Shown in pieces: positions 44,559 to 53,792 of a DNA stretch of 64,000 nt. The stretch spans positions 1-64,000 of the forward strand of contig CAWGHW010000036.1 of NCBI GenBank assembly GCA_963822485.1, read 5' to 3'. Under the pieces are notes generated by a model. The model did no database searches. It was not told the DNA's origin and saw only the letters and a list, made by a program, of their open reading frames with translations. Position 1 is the stretch's first letter. Each line of letters opens with the position of its first letter. The position numbers were made by a program, and so were the translations under genes. The stretch comes from DASUBV01 sp963822485. Its GTDB lineage: Bacteria > Actinomycetota > Actinomycetes > Streptosporangiales > Streptosporangiaceae.

Positions 44559-44590
44559 CCGCGACCGGAGGGCGCGATAAGCTCCGGCCC

Positions 44591-45568
44591 ATGGCGGGCA
44601 GACCGGGCGGCCACGGCTCCGGGCCGGGCATGCTCGCGCGGGTCCTGGCCACCGGGGAGTTCGCGGTCACGGCCGAGGTCAGCCCGCCGCGCGGGGCCAG
44701 TACCGAGCCGGTCACCCGCAAAGCCGCGCTGCTGCGGGACTGGGTGCACGCCGTGAACATCACCGACAACGCGGGCGCCACGGCCCGGATGGCGGGCTGG
44801 GCCGGCTGCCTGGCCGCGCTGGACGCCGGGGTCGAGCCGATCATGCAGCTCACCTGCCGGGACCGGAACCGGATCGCGCTCCAGTCCGAGCTGCTGGCCG
44901 CCTCCGCGCTGGGCATCCCGAACATGCTGCTGATGACCGGCGACCATCCCCGGCAGGGCGACCACCCGCAGGCCAAGCCGGTCTTCGACCTGGACGGCAC
45001 GCAGCTGCTCGGGGTGGCCAGAGTGATGCGCGACGACGGCGAGCTGATGTCGGGGCGCAAGCTCATGCCCCGGCCGTCCTGGCTGCTCGGCGGGGTCGCC
45101 GACCCGGCCGCCGACGTCAGCAGGCTGGCGGCGAAGGTCGAGGCGGGCGCGCAGTTCGTGCAGACCCAGTACGTGTTCGACGTGCCCGCCTTCGCCCGCT
45201 GGGTGGCGGCGGCGGGCGAGCTCGGACTGCTGGACCGGTGCCGGGTGCTGGCCGGCGTCGGGCCAGTGCTCACCCAGCGCGCCCTGCACCACCTGGCCAG
45301 CCTGCCCGGCGTGCACATCCCGGCCGCCTACGCCGACCGGCTGGTGGCCGCGGGCGACGGCTCGGCCGACCGGTTCCGGGCCGCGGCGCAGGCGCTGTGC
45401 GCCGAGACCATCGCCGCGCTGGCCCAGGTTCCCGGCGTGGCCGGGGTGCACGTGCTGGCCCCCGGCGGCGAGGCCGCCATCCCCGCCATCCTGGGCCAGG
45501 CGGGCCTGCGGCCGGTCGACCCCGCGCGGCAGAGGACCGAGCATCAGGGGACCGAGCGTGCGGATTGA
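44591..45568 (+). CDS. metF: Methylenetetrahydrofolate reductase (MetF family)
   Basis: About 325 residues; reduces methylene-THF to methyl-THF using FAD. Signatures: FAVTAEVSPPRGASTEPVTR (the substrate-side Glu), VNITDNAGATARMAGWAGCL, IMQLTCRDRNRIALQSELLA, NMLLMTGDHPRQGDHPQAKP, VFDLDGTQLL and AKVEAGAQFVQTQYVFDVPA. This is the shorter actinobacterial form. The start ATG 44591 follows the 15-bp repeat; the frame is open upstream to 44066, so the repeat would read as DLTGPDLTG if translated, but there is no reason to include it. The stop overlaps the next start by 11 bases. Confidence 0.9.
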   Translation: MAGRPGGHGSGPGMLARVLATGEFAVTAEVSPPRGASTEPVTRKAALLRDWVHAVNITDNAGATARMAGWAGCLAALDAGVEPIMQLTCRDRNRIALQSELLAASALGIPNMLLMTGDHPRQGDHPQAKPVFDLDGTQLLGVARVMRDDGELMSGRKLMPRPSWLLGGVADPAADVSRLAAKVEAGAQFVQTQYVFDVPAFARWVAAAGELGLLDRCRVLAGVGPVLTQRALHHLASLPGVHIPAAYADRLVAAGDGSADRFRAAAQALCAETIAALAQVPGVAGVHVLAPGGEAAIPAILGQAGLRPVDPARQRTEHQGTERAD

Positions 45569-47066
45569 GGTCCGGCCGGTGGGCCGGCTGCGCGGGCCGG
45601 ACCAGGCGGCCACCACCGACGCCATCGCCCGGGTGCTGGCCGCGGCCGGGAACAGCTCCGCCGACCTGGCCACGCTGCGGGTAGTCGTGGACTGGATCCA
45701 GTACAAGGAGAGCTTCCGCGAGCTGGCCGACCTGCGCCCGATCCTCAGCCGGGTGCCCCCGCTGGCCAGCCCGGGCCCGGACGCCGCGGCGCCGGACGCG
45801 GCCGCCGGCGGCCCGGCACCCGCCGCCGCGGCCCTGGAGCTGGCCATCGACCTGCGCCGCGCGGGCGGCGGCGAGCTCGATGACACGGTGGCCGCGCTGC
45901 TGGCCGACGGAAAGCCGGCCGCGCTGCCGCTGGAGCCGTGGGGGCCGGGCACGGCCAGCTGCATCTGGCGGTTCAACATGCTCTACTGGCAGGCCCTGTC
46001 GCACTGGGAGGAGTCCACCGGCCGGGAGTACGAGCTGGCCCTGCCGGGCGGGGCCAGCGACGCCCGCAACACCGCGGCCGTCCGCGAGCTGATCCTGGAG
46101 CTGTTCAAGATCTGGGACGACCTCGACGCCCGCGGCGCGCTGCCCGCCGAGCTGTACGTGGTCGAGCTGGGCGTGGGCAACGGCGGGCAGGCCAGGACCT
46201 GGCTGGATGAGTTCGTGGCGCTGTCCCGCGCGCACCGCCGGGACTACTACCGGCGGCTGCACTACCTGCTGGGCGACTACTCCCCGCACGTGCTCGGCCG
46301 GGCCCGGCAGGCGGTCGCGCACCACGGCGAGCACGTCACCACCCTGGTCGTGGACGCCACCCATCCGGCGGTGAGCCTGGGATTCCTGCGCGGCAAGGCG
46401 TTCCTGGTCTACATCTCCAACGTGTACGACAACCTGCCCACCGACGAGGTGGCCCGGATCGGCGGGCGCTCCTACCAGGTGCAGGTGCGCGCGGTGCTGC
46501 CCGCGTCCCAGGCGCGCCGGATCGCCCGGAAGTTCTCCGCCCCGGCGGCCGACCTGCCCGGCCTGATCGGCAAGCTGCTGCGGCTCGGCCCGGAGCACGT
46601 CTGCGACGCGCTGCCGCAGCACTTCGCCGAGCCGGGCGTCGCGGTCGAGTTCTGGCGGCAGATCTGGGCCGCGTTGCGGCTCCAGGAGCGCTACGTGCCC
46701 ATCGAGGGCCTGGACTCCTACCGCATCGGCCCCGACCTGACCGGGGAGATGCTCCGCTCCCAGCTGGAGACCGGCGACATCCGGGTGCACGTGAACAACG
46801 GCGCGCTGAACAGCTTCGCCGACACGCTGCCGCTGCTGCACCCGTTCGGCCGCCTGGTGTGCCACGACCTGTTCGTCACCGACGTGGCCGACTACCTGAC
46901 CCGGTTCCACGGGCCGGGCAAGTACGACGGCTCGGTGGTGAACTGGGTCAACGGCCCGCTGCTGCGGCACGTGGGCAGCCGGGCGGGCTTCGACGTGCGC
47001 ATCGCGCCGTTCGCGCAGCGCCCGTCCTCCAACGTGAGCACGCTGACCGCGGCGGTGCGGGAGTGA
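45558..47066 (+). CDS. SAM-dependent methyltransferase-like protein of unknown substrate
   Basis: About 502 residues from GTG 45558, overlapping metF. The central class I methyltransferase motif ELYVVELGVGNGGQARTWLD (SAM-binding Gly loop) is followed by YYRRLHYLLGDYSPHVLGRA and TTLVVDATHPAVSLGFLRGK. FLVYISNVYDNLPTDEVARI is a striking conserved block, reminiscent of the MidA/NDUFAF7 arginine methyltransferase fold. The C-terminus has VHVNNGALNSFADTLPLLHP and VVNWVNGPLLRHVG. The first 130 residues hold a low-complexity Pro/Ala linker. I recognise no named family. Its place between metF and two MetE-like genes suggests a methyl-transfer or scaffold role in the same pathway. Confidence 0.65.
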   Translation: MRIEVRPVGRLRGPDQAATTDAIARVLAAAGNSSADLATLRVVVDWIQYKESFRELADLRPILSRVPPLASPGPDAAAPDAAAGGPAPAAAALELAIDLRRAGGGELDDTVAALLADGKPAALPLEPWGPGTASCIWRFNMLYWQALSHWEESTGREYELALPGGASDARNTAAVRELILELFKIWDDLDARGALPAELYVVELGVGNGGQARTWLDEFVALSRAHRRDYYRRLHYLLGDYSPHVLGRARQAVAHHGEHVTTLVVDATHPAVSLGFLRGKAFLVYISNVYDNLPTDEVARIGGRSYQVQVRAVLPASQARRIARKFSAPAADLPGLIGKLLRLGPEHVCDALPQHFAEPGVAVEFWRQIWAALRLQERYVPIEGLDSYRIGPDLTGEMLRSQLETGDIRVHVNNGALNSFADTLPLLHPFGRLVCHDLFVTDVADYLTRFHGPGKYDGSVVNWVNGPLLRHVGSRAGFDVRIAPFAQRPSSNVSTLTAAVRE

Positions 47067-47073
47067 CCCGCCG

Positions 47074-48144
47074 ATGACACTGCCGATGCCACCGCCGGCA
47101 ACCCCGCCGGCGCCCGGCCGGATCCTGCCCACCACCGTCATCGGTTCGTTCGCGGTGCCCGAGTGGCTCGGCCAGCTCAAGAACGACTACTACCAGCGCC
47201 GGATCAGCCGCCGGTACCTGAGCGAGATCCTGGACATGGCGACCAAGGCCGCGATCGTGGACCAGGCCCGCGCGGGCATCGACCTGATCTCCGACGGCGA
47301 GCTGCGCCGCGACAACGACGTGGACTACGTGCTACCGCGCGTGCCCGGCGTGCGCATCCCGCACCCGGACAAGGCTGACTACCTCGACTACCTGGACGCC
47401 AGCGCCGACGGGCCGCTGCCGGACCCCGGCGCCGGACTGGACACGGGGCCGACCGGCGGGCCGGGCACCGGGCTGGGCATCGCCGACGACTTCCGGTTCG
47501 CCAGCGGGCTGACCGACCGGCCGCTCAAGGTGTCCATGACCGGCGCGTTCTCGCTGTCGCGGCGGGTCCGTGGCGGCGGGAGCCAGGCCGACCTGGTCCG
47601 GTCCCTGGCTCGCGACCTGCACGCCGAGGCCGTCGAGCTGGCCGCCGCGGGCGCGCGGGTGCTCCAGGTGGATGAGCCCTTCCTGGCCGGCTACCCCGAG
47701 CAGGTCGGGCTGGCGGTAGAGGCGCTGAACATCGTGACCGACGTCCCGGGCGTGAGCTGGGTGCTGCACGTCTGTTATGGAAATCGGTACGCCCGGCCCC
47801 TGTGGGAGGGGCACTACGACTTCCTGTTCCCGGCGGTCAAGGAGGCCCGGATCGACCAGCTCGCGCTGGAGTTCGCCCGGCGGGGTGACGAGGAGCTGGT
47901 CCTGCTGGAGCGGTACGACTGGGACCGCGGCCTGGGACTGGGCGTGATCGACGTTCGCTCGGAGCAGGTCGAGACGCCCGACCTGGTCGCGGCGCGGATC
48001 CGCCGCGGTTTGCGGTACGTGCCGGCGGAGCGGCTGTCGGTCAACCCGGACTGCGGCCTGCGCCAGCTCACCGGCGACGCGGCCAGGGCAAAGCTGGCCG
48101 CCCTGGTGGCCGGCGCCGCTCAGGTCCGGTCCGAGCTGAGCTGA
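47074..48144 (+). CDS. Core-MetE-like protein (cobalamin-independent methionine synthase C-terminal domain), first copy
   Basis: 356 residues, about the length of the MetE catalytic (C-terminal) barrel alone; the folate-binding N-terminal barrel of MetE is absent. The zinc ligands are all present: His-x-Cys in WVLHVCYGNRYARP, Glu in QLALEFARRG and Cys in SVNPDCGLRQL. The phosphate-less start TTVIGSFAVPEWL and DLISDGELRRDNDVDYVLPR are typical of the family. It starts 7 bases after the methyltransferase stop. Stand-alone cores cannot bind methyl-folate the MetE way, so the methyl donor is either a protein partner or another compound. Confidence 0.85.
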   Translation: MTLPMPPPATPPAPGRILPTTVIGSFAVPEWLGQLKNDYYQRRISRRYLSEILDMATKAAIVDQARAGIDLISDGELRRDNDVDYVLPRVPGVRIPHPDKADYLDYLDASADGPLPDPGAGLDTGPTGGPGTGLGIADDFRFASGLTDRPLKVSMTGAFSLSRRVRGGGSQADLVRSLARDLHAEAVELAAAGARVLQVDEPFLAGYPEQVGLAVEALNIVTDVPGVSWVLHVCYGNRYARPLWEGHYDFLFPAVKEARIDQLALEFARRGDEELVLLERYDWDRGLGLGVIDVRSEQVETPDLVAARIRRGLRYVPAERLSVNPDCGLRQLTGDAARAKLAALVAGAAQVRSELS

Positions 48145-48210
48145 CCGGCGCGGCATACTTGGCCCAGCGCAGGGGCCAGACTAGCCAACCCGGACGACCT
48201 GGAGGCCAGC

Positions 48211-49236
48211 ATGCTCTTCCCGACCTCGCTCGTGGGCAGCTACCCGCAGCCGGACTGGCTGATCGACCGGGAGCGGCTGGCCGGGCGGTTCCCGCCCCGG
48301 GTGCGGGCCACCGAGCTGTGGCGGGTCGCCCCGGAGTTCCTGGCGCAGGCCCAGCGCGACGCCACCCGGCTGGCCATCGACGACCAGCAGGACGCGGGCC
48401 TGGACATCATCACCGACGGCGAGATCCGCCGGGAGAGCTACTCCAACGCCTTCGCCACCGCGCTGGACGGGGTGGACATCGACAACCCCGGCACGGCCCT
48501 GGACCGCAGCGGGCACCCCAACCCGGTGCCGCGGATCACCGGGCCGATCCGGCGCCGGGAGCCGGTCGAGGTGGCCGACGTGCAGTACCTGCGCGGCCAG
48601 ACCGACCGGACCATCAAGATCACCGTGCCGGGCCCGTTCACCATGTCGCAGCAGGCCCAGAACGACTACTACCCGAGCGCCGAGGCGGCCGCGCTGGGGT
48701 ATGCCGAGGCGGTCAACGCTGAGGTCGCCGACCTGTTCGCGGCCGGGGCCGACATCGTCCAGCTCGACGAGCCCTACCTCCAGGCCCGCCCCGAGGCGGC
48801 CCGGCAGTACGGGATCAAGGCGCTGAACCGGGCCCTGGAGGGCATCACCGGCACCACCGCCGTGCACCTGTGCTTCGGCTACGCCGCGATCATCCACGAC
48901 CGGCCGTCGGGCTACTCGTTCCTGCCCGAGCTGGCCGCCTGCACGGCCGACCAGATCTCCATCGAGACGGCCCAGTCCGGCCTGGACTGCTCGGTGCTCA
49001 AGGAACTGCCGGGCAAGACGATCATCCTGGGCGTGCTGAACCTGGGCGACCCGGCCGTGGAGACCGCCGATCAGGTCGCCGAGCGGGCGCGAAGCGCGCT
49101 GGAGTACGTGCCCGCCGAGCGCATCGTGCTGGCCCCGGACTGCGGCATGAAGTACCTGCCCCGCGAGTCGGCCCTGGGCAAGCTGCGGTCCATGACGGCG
49201 GCCGCGGCCCAGCTCCGCGCGGAGGCGCAGGCCTAG
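48211..49236 (+). CDS. Core-MetE-like protein, second copy
   Basis: 342 residues, a paralogue of the preceding gene at modest identity (TSLVGSYPQPDWLIDRERLA, LDIITDGEIRRESYSNAFAT). The zinc ligands are His-x-Cys in AVHLCFGYAA, Glu in QISIETAQSG and Cys in VLAPDCGMKYL. IKITVPGPFTMSQQAQNDYY is specific to this paralogue group. The start is ATG 48211, preceded by GGAGG. Sixty-six bases separate it from the first copy and a hairpin follows, so it closes the operon. Two different cores side by side may form a heteromer or act on different acceptors. Confidence 0.85.
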   Translation: MLFPTSLVGSYPQPDWLIDRERLAGRFPPRVRATELWRVAPEFLAQAQRDATRLAIDDQQDAGLDIITDGEIRRESYSNAFATALDGVDIDNPGTALDRSGHPNPVPRITGPIRRREPVEVADVQYLRGQTDRTIKITVPGPFTMSQQAQNDYYPSAEAAALGYAEAVNAEVADLFAAGADIVQLDEPYLQARPEAARQYGIKALNRALEGITGTTAVHLCFGYAAIIHDRPSGYSFLPELAACTADQISIETAQSGLDCSVLKELPGKTIILGVLNLGDPAVETADQVAERARSALEYVPAERIVLAPDCGMKYLPRESALGKLRSMTAAAAQLRAEAQA

Positions 49237-49242
49237 CGCCCT

Positions 49243-49282
49243 GGATGTCCCGCTGCCCGCACCATAAGGTGGGCAACGGGAC
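49243..49282 (+). terminator. Hairpin terminator after the core-MetE operon
   Basis: TGTCCCGCTGCCCGCACC pairs with GGTGGGCAACGGGACA around ATAA, right after the stop at 49236. The next gene starts at 49304, so the operon is insulated from the protease gene. Confidence 0.75.
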
Positions 49283-49303
49283 ATTCAGGACGGGGAGGCC
49301 GGC

Positions 49304-51227
49304 GTGCGGAAGATCATCGTGGCGGTGGCCGCGGGGGCGTTAGTCGCAGGCCTGGGTGTGGCCGACGCCAGCGGGGCCACGGCGCCGCCGGTGCGGCTGG
49401 CGGGCAGCGCGGTGCCGTTCACGGCCAGCCTCCCGTCTACCGGCCTGGTGCCCGGCGGGCAGCGGCTGACCATCCAGGTGTGGCTGGCCCCGCGCGACCC
49501 GGCCGGGGCGGCGCGCTACGCCATGGCCGTGAGCACGCCGGGTAACCCGAATGTTCCACCACTTCCTGCGGCCCGACGCCTACACCCGGCGGTTCGGCGG
49601 CACGACTGCCGAGGCCGCAGCGGTCACTTCGTGGCTGCGGGGCGCGGGCTTCGCGGGCGTGGCCGTGGGCGAGCAGCGGTCTTACGTGGCGGCCACCGCG
49701 CCGGTGTCGGTGATTGATGCCGCGCTCGGCATCCGGCTGCGGTACTACCGGGCCACCAGGCAGTTCAACGCCGGGCCCTACCGGCTGCGCGCCAGCGACC
49801 GCGCGGTGCGCGTCCCGGCGGCGGTGGCCCCGAGCGTCCTGGCGGTCACCGGGCTGGACAACGAGGCCCCCGACCTATCGCTGGCCCGCCCGAGAGCGTC
49901 CGCCAGCCGAGCCACCGCCAGCCGGAAGATCCCCTGCTCGCACTACTACGGCCAGCACCGGGTCAGCCACCTGCCCCGCGAGTTCGGAGCTACCTCGTTC
50001 CCGACCTCGATCTGCGGCTACACCGCCTGGCAGCTGCGCCGCGTCTACCACGCGAACCGGGTCGACGACGGCCGGGGCCAGACCATCGCGCTGATCGAGC
50101 TGGGCCTGACCAAGGACATGTTCCTGACCCTGCGCGACTACGCCCAGGTCAGCCACCTGCCCGCGCCGTCCCGGTCCCGGTACGCCGAGCTGGACCTCGG
50201 CAAGCGGAGCTGCGACGACCTCTTCTACGGCGAGGAGCAGCTTGACGTCGAGGCCGCCTACGACATGGCCCTCGGCGCCCAGGAGCTCGTGGTGAGCGGC
50301 AACAGCTGCAACGGCGACCCCTTCCAGGCCCTGTTCGACGCGCTGCTCAAGGTCCTCGGTGGCTCGGGCGACCACCCGCTGGCGTCCATCGTCTCCAACT
50401 CGTGGGAGGACCCGTCCAAGCCGACGGCCGCGCAGAAACGCCTGGCTCACGCGATCCTGGTCCGCGCCGCCGCCGAGGGCGTCGGCATGTACTTCTCGAC
50501 CAACGACGACGCTGGCGTGCTGTCGCCGTCCGACGACCCGTTCGCCACCGCGGTCGGCGGCACCAGCCTGGGTATCAGCAAGGCCGGCGGGCGGGTGTTC
50601 GAGACCGGCTGGTCCACCGGGTTGACCCTCATCAGGAAGCACCACTGGGCCCGGCCGATCGAGACCTTCGCCGCCGGGGGCGGGCCCAGCCCGCGCTGGG
50701 CTGAGCCTGGCTACCAGAAGGGCATCGTCCCCCCGGCGCTGAGCCGGCACGGCGCCAGCCGGTCCACCCCGGACCTCAGCGCGGTCGCCGACCCGAACAC
50801 CGGGATCAAGCTCGGCCTGCTCAAGTTCCCGCGCAAGTCCCCGCCGCGACTCAGCACTGAGGACTCCGGCGGGACCAGCCTGGCCACCCCGCTGGTGGCC
50901 GGCCTGGTCGCCGACGCCCAGCAGGGCCACGCGCCCTTCGGGTACCTCAATCCCGTGTTCTACCGACTAGCCGGCACCGCGGCGTTCCACGATGTGCTCC
51001 CGGAGACCCGCCACAGCCCGGCCCGGTTCCGCGCGGTGGCGTGCGCCAGCGGCAGCGGCTTGTGCATCGGCCTAACCGGGCTGGGCCTGAACATCTTCGA
51101 CGAGCAGACCCGAGGCCTGGCTCGGTACAAGGGGCAGGTCACGCTCAAGGGCTACGACAACATGACCGGGCTGGGCTCCCCCAACGGGCAGGCGTTCATC
51201 GCGGCCCTGCGGCGGCTGGAGAGGTAA
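49304..51227 (+). pseudogene. Secreted sedolisin (S53) serine-carboxyl peptidase, one frameshift
   Basis: It starts at GTG 49304 after GGGGAGG. Signal peptide IIVAVAAGALVAGLGVADAS, then the pro-kumamolisin activation domain (AVPFTASLPSTGLVPGGQRL; after a frame change near 49,545, MFHHFLRPDAYTRRFGGTTA). The mature part has the Glu-Asp pair in GEEQLDVEAAYDMALG, an Asp-containing oxyanion region FSTNDDAGVLSPSDDPFATA and the catalytic Ser in DSGGTSLATPLVAGL. A calcium-site region near the end follows GYDNMTGLGSPNGQAF. It is acid-active and self-processed by family rule. The lesion lies in the propeptide, and all catalytic residues are intact. Confidence 0.8.
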
Positions 51228-51233
51228 CTCACC

Positions 51234-53783
51234 TCAGGCCTCGGCCATCGCCGACACCACCGAGGTGCGGGCCGCCCGGCGGGCGGGCAGCACCGCGGCC
51301 AGCACGCCGGCCGCCGTGCCGATGGCCACGTACAGCGCGATCCGCGCGTAGGGCACCGAGACCAGCCCGGTGCCCGAGGACTTGATGAACGCGTGCACCA
51401 TCGCCCAGCCGAAGCCCGCGCCCAGGGCGACGCCCAGGCCCACCCCGAGCAGCGCCATCAGCAGGGCCTCGGTCAGCAGCATGCCGCGCAGCTGGCCCCT
51501 GGTCAGGCCGAGCGCCCGGAGCAGGGCCGACTCCCTGGTCCGCTCGAGCACCGACAGCGTCAGGGTGTTGGTGATGCCGAGCAGGGCGATGAGGATGGCC
51601 AGCCCGAGCAGCAGGCTGAACAGGGCCAGGATCTGGTTGACCTGGCTGGCCAGCTGGCTGCGGTAGTCGGCCACCGTGGTCACCTGGAGCAGCGGGTCCG
51701 CGGCCGCGGCCCGGGTCACCGCGGTCCGGGCGGCGGCGGTGCTCACGCCGGCCTTCCCGTTGATGAAGACGAACTGGGCCCCGTGCGGCTGGAAGCCGCG
51801 CAGGTAGTCGGGCAGGGACAGCAGCACTTCCGACAGCGGGCCGTCCGAGCTGTGGTAGGCCGCCACTACCCGCAGCCGCAGCGTCCCGGCGTCGGGAGTG
51901 CGCACCGTGAGGGTGCCGCCGAGCCGGGTGTGCAGGGAGCGGAGCAGCGACGAGTCCACGGCGACGGTGCCGGGCCGCACGGCGCCCAGCGCGCCGGCCG
52001 TCACCGGCGGGCTGGCCAGCCTGAGCGCGGCGTGCTGCAGCGCGCCCACCGTCAGCGAGTCGCCGTCGACCGGGGCGTTCTGGGCGTAGAACGGCGCCAC
52101 CAGGCTCAGCTCGGGCGAGTGGCGCAGGGCGCCGATGACCCGCCCGGGGACTAGCTGTCCCCCGTTCTGCCCGGCCACGGTGTAGCCGAACGGGTAGTGC
52201 TCGGTGATGGTCACGTCGGCGGACGCCTGGGCCGACGAGGCGACCACGGTGAACACGGTGATCAGCGTGATGCCGATGGTCAGCGCGGCGGTGGTGGCGG
52301 CCACCCGGTGCGGGTTGCGGCGGGCGTTGGCCGAGGCCAGCCGGGCGGGCACGCCGGCCAGCCGGGCGGGCAGCCAGCCCAGGAAGGTGGTGACCGGCGG
52401 CGAGATCAGCGGGCCGAGGGCCAGCACGGCCACGAAGAACACGCACCCGCCCGCGGCGATCTGAACGAACCCGGCGGTGTGGCTGACCTGCTGCATCCCG
52501 GCGTAGGTGAGGGCCAGGCCGGCCACGCCGAACAGGATCGCGGTGCCGATCCGGGCCCAGCCGACCTGGCGGGTGACCCGCGGCTCGGGCGCGCCCAGCG
52601 CCGCCACCGGCGGCACCCTGGTGGCGGACCGGGCCGGCAGCACCGCGGCCGCCGTGGTCACGACCACCCCGGTGGCCAGGGCGATGGCGATCGTCTGACC
52701 GCTGAGCACCAGCGACCCGGTCGGGACGGGCACGCCGAAGGCCGCGAACACCTGCTCCAGGGCCCAGCCCAGGCCGAGGCCGGCCAGCACCCCGGCGGCC
52801 GAGGCGGCCGCGCCGATCACCACGGCCTCGGCCAGCATGCCGGCGAACACCTGCCGCCTGCTGGCCCCGACGCAGCGCAGCAGGGCCAGCTCACGCCGGC
52901 GCTGCGCGGCCAGGATGGTGAACGTGTTGAAGATGACGATGGCCGCGACGACCAGCGAGATCAGCGCGAAGATCAGGATGGCGTCGGTGAGCTGACTGGT
53001 GAAGTGGATCGCCGCGGTGGCCTCGGAGCTGGCCAGCTGGCTGCCGGTCTGCACCTGGTCACCGCGCAGCGCGGAAAGCGCGCGCAGCCGCGCCACCAGG
53101 GCGGCCTGGGCGACGCCGGGCCGAGCGCGAGTCACGATCTGGTCATAGCCCGAGCGCCCGGTGATCTGGAGCGCGGTCGCGGTCGGGAAGGCGGCCACGG
53201 AGGCGTTCTTGACGGCGTGGTTCACCCCCAGGCTGATCGTGGCGACCAGGCGGAAGTGCCGCACGGCACCGGACTGGGCCGCGAAGCCGATGAGCTGGCC
53301 GAGCCGGAAGTGCTCGTCGGCGGCGGTGCTGGTGTCCACGGCCACCTCATCGGGGGCGCGCGGCAGGTGTCCCGAGACCACGGTGAACCCGCGCAGCGCC
53401 GGGTCGCTGGCCACGTTGATGCCCAGGCCCGGCTTGCCGCCGTTGCTGACGACGTGGCCGTCGGGGCCGATCAGCGCGGCCGGGCCGACGACCCGGCCGT
53501 CCGCCGCGGCCACGCCGGGCACGGCCCGGACCGCGGCCAGCGCCGAGACCGGAAGCGACGGGCCGCCCGTGGCGCCGGGCCGCAGGTCCGCGGTCCCGGA
53601 CGGGCTGACCGCAGCGGACACGTTCCTGGCCCCGGCGGCGAAGCTGTTGTAGAAGGACTGGTTCATGGACGCGCCCAGGATGAGCGTGGCGGCCACGAAG
53701 CCGACCCCGGCCGTGATGGCCAGGCAGGACAGGGCCAGCCGCATGGCCCGATGGCGCAGGCTGGCGAGCGTGGTGCGCAGCAT
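51234..53783 (-). CDS. FtsX/MacB-type ABC transporter permease
   Basis: An 849-residue permease with two repeats. Each has one N-terminal helix, an extracytoplasmic MacB-like domain and three helices. Examples: LALSCLAITAGVGFVAATLI near residue 20; LISLVVAAIVIFNTFTILAA then QRRRELALLRCVGASRRQVF (the FtsX cytoplasmic motif) near 270-310; and LAILIALLGITNTLTLSVLE with RTRESALLRALGLTRGQLRG near 730-770. These proteins export lipoproteins or peptides, or act as mechanotransmitters, rather than conventional importers. It follows the ATPase by 9 bases and ends convergent with the protease gene with 6 bases between stops. Confidence 0.9.
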   Translation of the reverse strand: MLRTTLASLRHRAMRLALSCLAITAGVGFVAATLILGASMNQSFYNSFAAGARNVSAAVSPSGTADLRPGATGGPSLPVSALAAVRAVPGVAAADGRVVGPAALIGPDGHVVSNGGKPGLGINVASDPALRGFTVVSGHLPRAPDEVAVDTSTAADEHFRLGQLIGFAAQSGAVRHFRLVATISLGVNHAVKNASVAAFPTATALQITGRSGYDQIVTRARPGVAQAALVARLRALSALRGDQVQTGSQLASSEATAAIHFTSQLTDAILIFALISLVVAAIVIFNTFTILAAQRRRELALLRCVGASRRQVFAGMLAEAVVIGAAASAAGVLAGLGLGWALEQVFAAFGVPVPTGSLVLSGQTIAIALATGVVVTTAAAVLPARSATRVPPVAALGAPEPRVTRQVGWARIGTAILFGVAGLALTYAGMQQVSHTAGFVQIAAGGCVFFVAVLALGPLISPPVTTFLGWLPARLAGVPARLASANARRNPHRVAATTAALTIGITLITVFTVVASSAQASADVTITEHYPFGYTVAGQNGGQLVPGRVIGALRHSPELSLVAPFYAQNAPVDGDSLTVGALQHAALRLASPPVTAGALGAVRPGTVAVDSSLLRSLHTRLGGTLTVRTPDAGTLRLRVVAAYHSSDGPLSEVLLSLPDYLRGFQPHGAQFVFINGKAGVSTAAARTAVTRAAAADPLLQVTTVADYRSQLASQVNQILALFSLLLGLAILIALLGITNTLTLSVLERTRESALLRALGLTRGQLRGMLLTEALLMALLGVGLGVALGAGFGWAMVHAFIKSSGTGLVSVPYARIALYVAIGTAAGVLAAVLPARRAARTSVVSAMAEA

Positions 53784-53792
53784 GGCCGGGCC

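Noticed and set aside
44484..44570. Pentapeptide-repeat protein segment
   Set aside because: The reading DLTGPDLTG comes from a 15-bp DNA repeat upstream of the MetF start; the following protein begins normally at ATG 44591.
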